The translations under genes and the position numbers were made by a program. Positions 36,920 through 45,007 of a stretch of 64,000 nt of DNA are shown piece after piece. The stretch comes from Alphaproteobacteria bacterium (lineage in GTDB: Bacteria > Pseudomonadota > Alphaproteobacteria > RF32 > CAG-239): assembly GCA_017467515.1 (NCBI GenBank), contig JAFUSU010000016.1, forward strand, positions 1 to 64,000, read 5' to 3'. The notes beneath the pieces were generated by a model. That model was not told the DNA's origin. It made no database searches and saw only the letters and a program-made list of their open reading frames with translations. Position 1 is the first letter of the stretch; each line of letters starts with the position of its first letter.

Positions 36920-39667
36920 CTATTTAACTTTCACTATAATATGCTCTTGAGGCTCTCCACTGACACCCAAGGCCTGAGCCGGATCAAATTCCCATTCCTG
37001 TTGAGGTTCTTGAAGTAAAAAATCTCCTGAAACCGTCGTTGCCGGCGTTTCATAATGAATCGTACGAACGACAACGGGTTGTTGTGTTTCTATGGCCTGT
37101 TGAGTTGTTGTCGGGGCTGTTTGAACCGGTTGCTCTGTAGTCGGCTCCGGTTGAACTGCCTGCACTTGAGGTGCTGACTCAACAACCTGAGAAGGTGTCG
37201 GTTCGACGACAGGCGCTGTTTGAACCGATTGCTCAGTAGTCGGCTCCGGTTGAACTGCCTGCACTTGAGGTGCCGGCTCAACAACCTGAGAAGGTGTCGG
37301 TTCGACGACAGGCGCTGTTTGAACCGATTGCTCAGTAGTCAGCTCCGGTTGAACTGCCTGCACTTGGGGTGCCGGCTCAACAACCTGAGAAGGTGTCGGT
37401 TCGACGACAGGCGCTGTTTGAACCGGTTGCTCAGTAGTCGGCTCCGGTTGAACTGCCTGCACTTGGGGTGCCGGCTCAACAACCTGAGAAGGTGTCGGTT
37501 CGACGACAGGCGCTGTTTGAACCGGTTGCTCAGTAGTCAGCTCCGGTTGAACTGCCTGCACTTGGGGTGCCGGCTCAACAACCTGAGAAGGTGTTTGTGT
37601 AGCCGCTTTCTTATCATCCGCTTTGGTTTCCGAGGCTCTTTCCAAAGGAACATCATCAATTTTTATATTTTCAACAGCTTCTAGCGTTTTAGCAAAAGCA
37701 TTTTCGTTATCACCTTCAGTGGAATTGTCATTATTCAAGACTTTAGCTGCTTCGTCAGAAAGAATATCGCCGATATTAACAGATTTTTCTTCCTGATTAT
37801 CGTTTTTTTGAACACCGAATAAAGGTTGATGCTGAACCTTCCATTCCTCCATCTCTTTAGCATAAAACTTCGCGGCATTATTGATATCACTTTGCGTTAA
37901 AAACAACTCTTGTAATTGGTTTTTGATTGAACTTTGAGCACTTTCAGAATAAGAAACGCCCTTAAATTCGACACAGCGAGGAGATTTAAATAAATAATTT
38001 CTGATAATATCTTTGGCCTGACAAAATTCATTATAAATTCCAAAATGAGCCTGATGATCACGAATAGCTAAGAAAACTGTATTATGCTTCTTGAATTTAT
38101 CAATAAAACTAACAGACATCGCACCGCTTTCGCCTCCATTGCTAATGCCCTGAATAACAAAAGTAAGATTTTGTTCAGGATCAAGAGCTTGCAAATTTTG
38201 CATAAAATCATCCATTTGTTTCCAGAAACAAATCATTTGATTATTATAATTTTTCAAATTAACACCCGAGCCGGCAACCTTAAATTTAAAATTATCAGTC
38301 GTCCATTGTTGATATGGCTTTAACAGACACTGTTCATTAAAGACAAACAAATTATTAGGAAAATCAAGAGCTATAAAATATGCTGAGGCTGTATTTTTGT
38401 CATCGGCAACGTCTTGCAAAACTTGCTTAAGAACATCAAAAGAGTTGACAACATACATTTGTTCGTAAGGTAAGGCCATTTTTAATGCTGTACTTCTATC
38501 AATAAATATCTGGATAATATCCGCTATATCAGAACGCGTAAAAATGTCTAAGCTGTGCAACCATTGGTAAAATAAAATTTCGGCCCGAGTAGTATCATCG
38601 AACCCGAAAGCTGATATATCAAAAGGCTGACTGGAACGATTATAACAGCGATCAACATTAAACTGATTATTTTGCTTACAAATTTCAATTTTTTGGTTTT
38701 GATAGGCGTTAACCTTAAAATGAGCTTTTTGAAAAACATTGATAAGTTGATTGTTTTTCAAATAAATATCCGTTTTCTGAGCATTACGAAATTTCCACAG
38801 CTTTTCCAAACCGACATTATTCATAATATAATTTTGATAAGATTTTCCATCAAGTGCATTTAAACTTTCTACAAGATTAACCTCTCTCAAATCATTAGAA
38901 ATATAAGCATTCAGATAGATATTAAACCCGTATTTTTGCAAAAAACCAAGCATTATATTCTTATGTTTTTGAGAATTATCCGGATCTTTACCGTCATTAG
39001 AAGAAGGTAAAACATAAGAAGACATCAAATTAGGCATAAATAAGAAAATCGTCTTTTTATGATTATCCGGAAAATTGTTATTTTGGGAAACATAAATTTG
39101 ATTAATCATCGGTTGAGCAGGACTGTTAATCATTGTTGTTCCTGTCACTCCGGCTAACATCAAAAGAAGAATCCCCGAGATATAAGATAAAGTTTTATTT
39201 CCTGAGCGATTAAGAAATGAATAAGTTAGAACAAATATTAAAATAAGCAGGATCCAGTGGGAATAGCCTTCAATATAACTCAAAAGCATATTCATACCTA
39301 ACAATGAAGACAATAAAATAGATAAGTACTGAGATTTATCAATCTGTAAAAATTGGCTTAAAAATCCCCACGCCAAAGAACAAACGACCACAACAAAAAG
39401 AAATTTTTGAATACGTTTGAATAAGCAGGACAGCAACATTAATCCGAACGAAAACGCAAAAATGAAACCTATGACATACAAAACAGGCAAATTAAAATTA
39501 TCTTTTAAAACAAAAACACTTCCGGATCTTAAATAAAGAACAAAATCCAAAGAAATAAGGGCGCCCAAAATCAACGACAACAAAACTGTTCGAATGAAAG
39601 AAAAAACAAATTTATTTGATGATTTTTGATAACTTTCCGATTTAGAGTCTAAGACGATATCCTGCAT
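36920..39667 (-). CDS. Large membrane protein with periplasmic domain and 33-aa C-terminal repeats
   Basis: About 915 aa. Residues 20-180 hold five or six membrane helices, followed by a large extracytoplasmic region beginning KKTIFLFMPNLMSSYVLPSS; the placement resembles membrane sulfatase/phosphoethanolamine-transferase enzymes, but I cannot identify catalytic metal ligands. Residues about 690-860 are Pro/Glu/Gln/Val-rich tandem repeats of 33 aa (VVEPAPQVQAVQPE core) and the C-terminus is IIVKVK. I prefer ATG 39667 (AGGTGA upstream) over TTG 39697. It is the first gene of the operon with the peptide transporter; role unknown. Confidence 0.65.
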   Translation of the reverse strand: MQDIVLDSKSESYQKSSNKFVFSFIRTVLLSLILGALISLDFVLYLRSGSVFVLKDNFNLPVLYVIGFIFAFSFGLMLLSCLFKRIQKFLFVVVVCSLAWGFLSQFLQIDKSQYLSILLSSLLGMNMLLSYIEGYSHWILLILIFVLTYSFLNRSGNKTLSYISGILLLMLAGVTGTTMINSPAQPMINQIYVSQNNNFPDNHKKTIFLFMPNLMSSYVLPSSNDGKDPDNSQKHKNIMLGFLQKYGFNIYLNAYISNDLREVNLVESLNALDGKSYQNYIMNNVGLEKLWKFRNAQKTDIYLKNNQLINVFQKAHFKVNAYQNQKIEICKQNNQFNVDRCYNRSSQPFDISAFGFDDTTRAEILFYQWLHSLDIFTRSDIADIIQIFIDRSTALKMALPYEQMYVVNSFDVLKQVLQDVADDKNTASAYFIALDFPNNLFVFNEQCLLKPYQQWTTDNFKFKVAGSGVNLKNYNNQMICFWKQMDDFMQNLQALDPEQNLTFVIQGISNGGESGAMSVSFIDKFKKHNTVFLAIRDHQAHFGIYNEFCQAKDIIRNYLFKSPRCVEFKGVSYSESAQSSIKNQLQELFLTQSDINNAAKFYAKEMEEWKVQHQPLFGVQKNDNQEEKSVNIGDILSDEAAKVLNNDNSTEGDNENAFAKTLEAVENIKIDDVPLERASETKADDKKAATQTPSQVVEPAPQVQAVQPELTTEQPVQTAPVVEPTPSQVVEPAPQVQAVQPEPTTEQPVQTAPVVEPTPSQVVEPAPQVQAVQPELTTEQSVQTAPVVEPTPSQVVEPAPQVQAVQPEPTTEQSVQTAPVVEPTPSQVVESAPQVQAVQPEPTTEQPVQTAPTTTQQAIETQQPVVVRTIHYETPATTVSGDFLLQEPQQEWEFDPAQALGVSGEPQEHIIVKVK
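37096..37590 (-). repeat. 99-bp in-frame tandem repeats, about 4.8 copies
   Basis: The unit of 99 bases (33 codons) repeats nearly perfectly; for example GGTGTCGGTTCGACGACAGG starts at 37194 and again at 37293. Copies differ by single substitutions (Pro/Leu, Pro/Ser), which suggests recent expansion. It encodes a flexible Pro-rich region, possibly spanning the periplasm. Confidence 0.9.
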
Positions 39668-39750
39668 AATGTCACCTGTTCCCATAAATAATTTCAAAGA
39701 TAAATATAACTGGAACTATAAAATCATATTTAATCACATATTTAAAGAAA

Positions 39751-39787
39751 AAATCCCCAGAACTGCACAGTTCTGAGGATTTTTTTG
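39751..39787. terminator. Terminator after rpsD
   Basis: ATCCCCAGAACTG / CAGTTCTGAGGAT hairpin flanked by A6 and T7 runs; on the minus strand it ends rpsD. Confidence 0.85.
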
Positions 39788-39802
39788 TTTTTGTCAAACA
39801 GA

Positions 39803-40417
39803 TTATCTTGAGTAGAACTCGATAACCAGATTCGGTTCCATTGAGCAAGCATAAGGAATATCTTCCAATTTTGGGGTGAAAGTATATTTTGCACTCAATT
39901 TTTTGCTGTCAACTTCCAAATAAGCAGGAACGTCACGTGTCTGAGATTCGACAGCGCTGACAACCATTGCCATTTGCTTAGATTTTTCACGAACTTCGAT
40001 AACATCACCGACTTTACACATATAAGAAGGAATGTTAACTTTCTTCCCATTAACGGTAACATGACCGTGATTAACAAATTGACGAGAAGCAAACACAGTC
40101 GGAACAAACTTTGCTTTATATACCAAATTATCCAAACGAGATTCCAAAATACCGACAAAGTTTTCAGCAGCATCACCCGTACGACGGACGGCTTCAACAT
40201 AATATTTGTGGAATTGCTTTTCAGAAATATTACCGTAATAGGTTTTCAATTTCTGTTTTGCATATAATTGAACACCATAATCAGTCGGTTTTTTACGTCT
40301 TGCACCGTGCTGACCGGGAGCATATTCTCTTTTATTAAACGGGCTGTTTGCATCACCCCATAAATTTGCGCCATAACGACGGCTGGCTTTTTTCTTTGTA
40401 GAAACAATACTTTTCAT
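39803..40417 (-). CDS. rpsD: 30S ribosomal protein S4
   Basis: 204 aa, the normal length. The N-terminal domain shows [20 protein letters not shown] and [10 protein letters not shown], and the S4 RNA-binding domain is [12 protein letters not shown]...[21 protein letters not shown]4 nucleates 30S assembly on 16S rRNA. The gene stands alone with its own terminator, as usual in alphaproteobacteria, and its leader carries a perfect hairpin at 40456-40477. Confidence 0.97.
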   Translation of the reverse strand: MKSIVSTKKKASRRYGANLWGDANSPFNKREYAPGQHGARRKKPTDYGVQLYAKQKLKTYYGNISEKQFHKYYVEAVRRTGDAAENFVGILESRLDNLVYKAKFVPTVFASRQFVNHGHVTVNGKKVNIPSYMCKVGDVIEVREKSKQMAMVVSAVESQTRDVPAYLEVDSKKLSAKYTFTPKLEDIPYACSMEPNLVIEFYSR

Positions 40418-40448
40418 TTATGTATCCTTTTTTATTTGTTATTATTGT

Positions 40449-40480
40449 CCCGATAGTTTAAGGCGATACCCTTAAACGGG
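40449..40480 (-). promoter_or_regulatory. Hairpin in the rpsD leader, possible S4 autoregulatory site
   Basis: GTTTAAGG (40456-40463), loop CGATAC, CCTTAAAC (40470-40477): 8 perfect base pairs, with CCC/GGG outside giving an extra closing stem. No T-run follows on the minus strand, so it is not a terminator. It lies about 40-60 bases before the rpsD start, where ribosomal-protein feedback sites are commonly found. Confidence 0.45.
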
Positions 40481-40610
40481 AGTAATCTTTACCCCACATA
40501 CTCGGAAGTAGTTGCAATTTAATTCATTTTTTTTATAATTACAAGCAAAATCTTCATAAATTGACTAAATATTTACAAATATCAAATATTGTCACAATAA
40601 AAGGAAGATA

Positions 40611-42332
40611 ATGGGATACAATTTATTATTTCAGCAAGCCGTTAAACTCCACGAATCAGGAGAACTCAGTAAGGCGGAAAATATATACCGGCAGATTCTG
40701 GAAACAGCACCGGATAATGCTGATGTTTTAAATTTAATGGGTATGATTGCACAAGCCAAAGGAATTCACGATCAGGCTTGTAATTGGTTTTATCGCGCGA
40801 TAAAACATGCCCCCTCCTCCGCACATTTTTATTTTAACCTCGGCTTATCCCTCTTTAATGACAACAAACCGTATGAAGCCATTGATGCTTATCAAAAGGC
40901 TATAACCCTAAAACCGGAGATAAAAGAAACATACAACTATCTGGGCGAGGTTTATCGTTACTTGAAAGATATTGAAAACGCTGAAAAATATTACAAAAAA
41001 GCCCTGAAAATTGATTCTGAGTACTTAGAAGCACGCATTAATCTTGCCGCCTTGCAAAAAGATACGGAAACACTGGAAAATATTGTTTCTCAAAATTCAG
41101 ACAACGCGATGGCTGTTTATTATCTCAGCCGTTTGTATGAAAATAAGAAAGCTTATCAATTTCTGATTGATCATAACCTTAACATTTATGATATTAAACT
41201 CAGGCTCGGTGAATTAGCCCTGACTTTAGCTCCGGATTTGGCGGAAGAATATTTCAAATCAGCCCTTGAACTTAATCCGAACAGTGTGACGGCTTTAATC
41301 AATCTTGGCAATTTTGCCGTTCAAAAACAAGAATGGATAACGGCAGAAAAAATGTATAAACGAGCGTTGGAACTGGATAAAGATAACTTTGAAGCACACG
41401 CCGGTTATGCGCAAATGTTACATTTATCGGGGCGCAAAGCGGAAGCTCTTGACGAATACCGTGCCGCCATTTTGATTAAACCCGATAGTCCCGAAATGAG
41501 TAACAGTCTTGGCTTGATACTTAAAGATTTAAATGAATATACAGAGGCTTTAGGGTTGTTTTTTAACGCTTTTTCAAAAAATGAAACACAAGAAGAATAT
41601 CAGGTTAATATAGCAGAAACACTGACTCTGCTCTATTATCAAAATCCGGAAGAAGCAAAAAAAATTGCCGCAAATTGGCTGAAACAAGCCCCTCAAAATC
41701 CTTTTGCCAAACATATTAAAGCGGCTTTGAATGGAGAAAAAAGTGAAACTGATCAAATTTATACTCAAAAGTTGTTTAACAATTTTGCTGATAATTACGA
41801 ATTGGTTCTCGCGCGCATTGGTTACCAGCTTCCGCGAAGGTTTAGAGAAATTACGGGACCTGTTGAGGGTACCCTTGTGGATTTTGGGTGCGGCTCTGGG
41901 CTTATCGGCGTGGCTTATAAAACCGATTTCACCCACCTTATCGGTGTGGATTTATCAGAAAAAATGCTCTCTCTTGCAGAAGAAAAAAGTTGTTATGAAC
42001 GCCTTGTCCGAGAAGACATCATCACCTTCGGAACAAGAGAACTCCCCATCATCCAACCAACCTTAATCACTGCGGCTGATGTTTGTTGTTATCTTGAAAA
42101 TCTGGAAAAATTATTTGAAATTTGCACACCCTACCCTTTAATTTTTTCAATAGAACAGGCCTCCGAGGATGTCGAAAAGGCAAAGCTTTTGCCATCAGGA
42201 CGTTATCAACATAATCCCCGGTATATTGCCACCCTTTTAGCCAAATATTACCCCACCATCGAGCAACACCCCACCATCCTCCGCAAAGAAAATAACGAAG
42301 ATGTCAACGGGATAATTTTTTATTGTCGGTGA
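40611..42332 (+). CDS. TPR-repeat protein with C-terminal SAM methyltransferase domain
   Basis: 573 aa. Residues 1-370 are about nine tetratricopeptide repeats (AENIYRQILETAPDNADVLN, AIDAYQKAITLKPEIKETYN, ALKIDSEYLEARINLAALQK). Residues about 385-573 form a class I methyltransferase with the SAM loop VDFGCGSGLIGVAY and the following VDLSEKMLSLAEEK. TPR-methyltransferase fusions of this kind occur in alphaproteobacteria; the substrate is unknown. Its stop abuts the stop of the convergent 42333-42560 gene with no gap. Confidence 0.85.
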   Translation: MGYNLLFQQAVKLHESGELSKAENIYRQILETAPDNADVLNLMGMIAQAKGIHDQACNWFYRAIKHAPSSAHFYFNLGLSLFNDNKPYEAIDAYQKAITLKPEIKETYNYLGEVYRYLKDIENAEKYYKKALKIDSEYLEARINLAALQKDTETLENIVSQNSDNAMAVYYLSRLYENKKAYQFLIDHNLNIYDIKLRLGELALTLAPDLAEEYFKSALELNPNSVTALINLGNFAVQKQEWITAEKMYKRALELDKDNFEAHAGYAQMLHLSGRKAEALDEYRAAILIKPDSPEMSNSLGLILKDLNEYTEALGLFFNAFSKNETQEEYQVNIAETLTLLYYQNPEEAKKIAANWLKQAPQNPFAKHIKAALNGEKSETDQIYTQKLFNNFADNYELVLARIGYQLPRRFREITGPVEGTLVDFGCGSGLIGVAYKTDFTHLIGVDLSEKMLSLAEEKSCYERLVREDIITFGTRELPIIQPTLITAADVCCYLENLEKLFEICTPYPLIFSIEQASEDVEKAKLLPSGRYQHNPRYIATLLAKYYPTIEQHPTILRKENNEDVNGIIFYCR

Positions 42333-42560
42333 TTAAGAATCTTTCTTTTTAATGAGTTTAACTTCTAAATCATACCCATAGTAATTCAATAATTTGAAGT
42401 AATGTCGCCAGCAAACAGGTTTTCCGCATACCAGCTGATGCATCGTAAATGGTTTAATACCGGCTTTAATACCGATTTGATGTATTGTATTTTTATCCTG
42501 ATTCCAAAGAGTATATAATTGTTTGAAAATCTCAAACTTTAGGCTTAATTGATTTTTCAT
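42333..42560 (-). CDS. Small helix-turn-helix-like protein
   Basis: 75 aa with AAGGAAG before the ATG. The middle (NTIHQIGIKAGIKPFTMHQLV) resembles a Cro/XRE-type helix-turn-helix, followed by VCWRHYFKLLNYYGYDLEVK. It could bind DNA, perhaps its own structured upstream region, but the similarity is weak. Low-to-moderate confidence that it is a regulator; the ribosome-binding site supports that it is translated. Confidence 0.5.
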   Translation of the reverse strand: MKNQLSLKFEIFKQLYTLWNQDKNTIHQIGIKAGIKPFTMHQLVCGKPVCWRHYFKLLNYYGYDLEVKLIKKKDS

Positions 42561-42838
42561 ATTTTCACTTCCTTAAATCAAAAAAAAATCGCCTTGATGA
42601 AGGGCGACCGGAAGTTGGAAACTATATATAGAAATAGTGCGACATATTGGTTATTTTGCCGCCTTCCGGTCATACCGGAAAGCGTGCAAACTTTCGTTTT
42701 GCAAAACGTCTATATAGAGGTTTCCACACCTCACAACAGTCATCAACTAATGCTCTTGCAGAATATGAAAATTCATCTTTCTTGTCAAATAAAAAAATAC
42801 AAGACTGACGACGAAATCACTCAAAATACAAGTTTTTC
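42561..42838. repeat. Structured intergenic region with nested inverted repeats and a tmRNA-loop-like tail
   Basis: No gene. ACCGGAAG (42607) pairs with CTTCCGGT (42663), and ACCGGAA recurs at 42674. GGAAAC plus CTATATATAG (42617-42631) pairs with CTATATAG plus GGTTTCC (42710-42725), a long-range stem. CTTGT/ACAAG forms a hairpin at 42781-42803. The 25 bases at 42806-42830 match 44736-44760 in the tmRNA precursor loop at 22 positions. The region separates the DHFR and helix-turn-helix genes, both on the minus strand. Confidence 0.55.
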
Positions 42839-43417
42839 CTACTGATAATCTGCTTCTATGGCGGATATAATATGTTTCAACGTGCTCTGTTCGATAAATG
42901 CGCCCTTCTTAACCCACACAGTCGTAATGATATTGTCTAACTCATAATCCTTGGAAATTTGACGATAATTTTTTTTCATTGCCTCGATACAGGGCGTTAT
43001 GTCAACTTTAGGGCCTTCCAACTCCGGATTTAACTCACCGCAATATTTGCAATCAACAACAATATCCGGTCTGAGTTTATCGGATTCATTGGTCATAAAT
43101 AATTTATAAATACTTGACCCTCCGGAAATATATAAATCGTGTTCAAATTCTTTCAGTTTTTTAACATCGGTTACGACAAAATGATTTTCAGGATCCGACA
43201 CTTCATAATCCGCATCGAAAGTCAGCACAACAATTTTACGATTAGGCAGTGTACGATTGGGAAATGTTTCATAAGTTGTTTGTCCGGCTAACATATATTG
43301 TTCTTCGGTTATACGGCGAAATCTTTTAAAATCGGAAGATATGCGCCACGGAATATGCGGCCCGATACCGATAATATTGTCATCTTTATGTCTGCACCAA
43401 ACAGCTATTTTCATCAT
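42839..43417 (-). CDS. Dihydrofolate reductase-like protein with C-terminal extension
   Basis: 192 aa from ATG 43417 (AAGGAG upstream); the longer frame to 43507 is leader. DHFR features are MKIAVWCRHKDDNIIGIGPH, IPWRISSDFKRFRRIT (the Asp equals the substrate-binding acidic residue of DHFR), MLAGQTTYETFPNRTLPNRK and the NADPH-binding LYISGGSSIYKLF. It would reduce dihydrofolate to tetrahydrofolate. The chain is about 30 residues longer than typical chromosomal DHFR, with a helical tail (GAFIEQSTLKHIISAIEADY). No thyA is adjacent. Confidence 0.82.
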   Translation of the reverse strand: MMKIAVWCRHKDDNIIGIGPHIPWRISSDFKRFRRITEEQYMLAGQTTYETFPNRTLPNRKIVVLTFDADYEVSDPENHFVVTDVKKLKEFEHDLYISGGSSIYKLFMTNESDKLRPDIVVDCKYCGELNPELEGPKVDITPCIEAMKKNYRQISKDYELDNIITTVWVKKGAFIEQSTLKHIISAIEADYQ

Positions 43418-43462
43418 TTTTCTCCTTATAAGAGAAACTTTAGCAAACCCTTTCGGTAAACA

Positions 43463-43494
43463 CAAAAAAAAGCTGCGGTTTCCCCACAGCTTTT
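43463..43494 (-). terminator. Terminator between 43500-44417 and the DHFR gene
   Basis: On the minus strand AAAAAGCTGtGG / CCGCAGCTTTTTTTT: an AGCTG stem and T8 tail. Confidence 0.75.
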
Positions 43495-43499
43495 TAAAT

Positions 43500-44417
43500 T
43501 CATCCACCGGTCAGAAGACGAAGTCTTCCCACCCAACCGGCATGCTTCCATAAAAAATCATAACACTTCTGCACATCCGAATGCTTAAAGGCTTGTTCTA
43601 TCAAATAATTATGACCGCAAACACTTGAATTCCACAAGTCTTCCCAATCGACATATTCCGGATACTTATTCAGAAATTCAGATGCATAACTTCGATTTTT
43701 AACAAACACATCAAGCGCATTATGCTCCATAAGAAATTGATAATAATGATACTTATAAAGCAAATCAACTAAGCCTTTCTCCAAGCAGTAGTCAAGAACA
43801 TTTTGCTCTGAAATAAGCTCCAATTTCATTAAGAAGTTATTTTTGAACAACCATTCAGCCTGCCCCTTGTCTATCAGATATTTCCAACCGTCTACAGGAC
43901 TCACAACCACATTGTATAATTTCTTTTCAAAGGCCAAATCGAGATATTTTTTGGCATTAACCTTTACAAGGGCTGCTATTGCGGCGTTATCCGCACAATT
44001 TTCCAGTTCTTGAGGCGCTTTTTGAGCAATCACATCATAAACTTTTCGCGATTTTAATATATCCCATTGCTCTTGTTTAATACAAAACTCATTACTGGGA
44101 AAAGTATCAGACAACAGTTCCGGCTTTTTTTTCAGCAATTCCAACACCAGTTTGGGTGTGAAAAATTCCTCCAACCAAGGCCTAACTGTCGGATGAAGTT
44201 CTTTTGCCTTCAAAACCAAGGTTAAGTAAAGAGACTCTTCTCCATAAGAGTGGCAAAGAGCCAATTCACTGAGCATAAAAGCATTCAAGGGCATTCCATC
44301 TTCAATCCATTCGGTAAAGGTTGAAAAATTCCCTGTCATAAACAAGCGAAGTGCAAGTAAATCATTTTGCTCCGGCGTATTAAACCGCCATAAACGAGCA
44401 TACTTAAAACTATCCAT
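43500..44417 (-). CDS. Uncharacterised helical-repeat protein
   Basis: 305 aa, no signal peptide. Nearly all predicted helix, with irregular repeating units such as PKLVLELLKKKPELLSDTF, VNAKKYLDLAFEKKLYNVVV, DKGQAEWLFKNNFLMKLELI and EKGLVDLLYKYHYYQFLMEH, reminiscent of degenerate ankyrin/HEAT-like repeats. It could be a protein-binding scaffold. No name can be given. It lies divergent from the tmRNA gene. Confidence 0.55.
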   Translation of the reverse strand: MDSFKYARLWRFNTPEQNDLLALRLFMTGNFSTFTEWIEDGMPLNAFMLSELALCHSYGEESLYLTLVLKAKELHPTVRPWLEEFFTPKLVLELLKKKPELLSDTFPSNEFCIKQEQWDILKSRKVYDVIAQKAPQELENCADNAAIAALVKVNAKKYLDLAFEKKLYNVVVSPVDGWKYLIDKGQAEWLFKNNFLMKLELISEQNVLDYCLEKGLVDLLYKYHYYQFLMEHNALDVFVKNRSYASEFLNKYPEYVDWEDLWNSSVCGHNYLIEQAFKHSDVQKCYDFLWKHAGWVGRLRLLTGG

Positions 44418-44517
44418 AAAAATATTTTTTAAATTAATAAATCCATAAAAATAAATTCTATTGCTTTAATATACTTGCATGTATAATTTTGTCAAGTTTT
44501 CTAAACGTAAATCTATC

Positions 44518-44545
44518 TTGCAAAATATAATTAAATAAGTATAAT
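44518..44545 (+). promoter_or_regulatory. Predicted promoter of the tmRNA gene
   Basis: TTGCAA, 16-base spacer, perfect TATAAT. Predicted start near 44552, at the 5' edge of the acceptor piece. Confidence 0.7.
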
Positions 44546-44551
44546 CTCTAC

Positions 44552-44990
44552 TGCTGTTTACAGCTATAACACTAGAGGCGGTATGAAATAGGCTTTTCAG
44601 ACCCGGGGGCAGTACCCGGCATCTCCACCACTTTTTATTGGAGTTTAAAAGTCTGGAGTTTAAGCTGAGTGCTAGGAATTAGCTGTTTTTACGCAGGGAG
44701 TGTACTAGCGGTACATGACCAAGTAAAAACGAAAATGACGACGCAATCAGTTAAAATACAGACTTTCTTATGGGGATGAAACAGGATTGATGGGAAGTAA
44801 TAAAGATACTATGCTGTGTTCGGTGAGATACCACCGTTATCGGTTCAACTTAAAATGAATGCTAACGATAATAACGTAGCACCAGTTGCTTTGGCTGCTT
44901 AAGGCTTAAAGTAACGAACTTAAATTCTTAAAACTTTGGTTAGTTTTAAGTGGGGGAGAAGCCACCTAGCAACAGAACGGCTTACTTTTT
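44552..44990 (+). ncRNA. ssrA: Transfer-messenger RNA, circularly permuted two-piece form
   Basis: The order is inverted relative to one-piece tmRNA, as in alphaproteobacteria. First comes the acceptor piece ending CCCGGCATCTCCACCA (CCA at 44628-44630), then a spacer of about 140 bases that is removed, then the coding piece beginning GGGGATG (44772-44778), which pairs with CATCTCC of the acceptor end. The tag frame 44861-44902 encodes ANDNNVAPVALAA and a TAA stop; the ALAA end is a ClpXP degron. The 3' end is an AAGCC/GGCTT stem with T6 near 44990. It rescues stalled ribosomes and tags the nascent chain. sspB follows. Confidence 0.95.
44631..44771 (+). repeat. Precursor-only spacer of tmRNA carrying a palindromic element
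   Basis: AAAGTCTG (44648-44655) pairs with CAGACTTT (44759-44766), enclosing the spacer. Inside are the hairpin GCTAGGAATTAGC and a core at 44685-44730: GTTTTTAC ... GTAAAAAC around CAGGGAG, TGTAC-TAGCG-GTACA and TGACCAA. The same core with changed but still complementary stems occurs at 55444-55488, and the tail 44736-44760 recurs at 42806-42830. Confidence 0.6.
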
Positions 44991-45007
44991 TACTAATGAG
45001 GAAAATA

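Noticed and set aside
37096-37590. Possible CRISPR array from evenly spaced repeats
   Set aside because: The 99-bp units are contiguous and in frame, with no unique spacers.
37220-37684. Plus-strand frame of 154 codons rich in Arg, Leu, Cys and Asn
   Set aside because: It is the antisense of the 99-bp repeats of the membrane-protein gene; its repetition only mirrors that gene and it lacks a start signal.
44936-45007. Upstream extension of SspB to an earlier ATG
   Set aside because: The extra 24 codons lie in the 3' part of tmRNA; the ATG at 45008 has a good ribosome-binding site and matches where the family begins.
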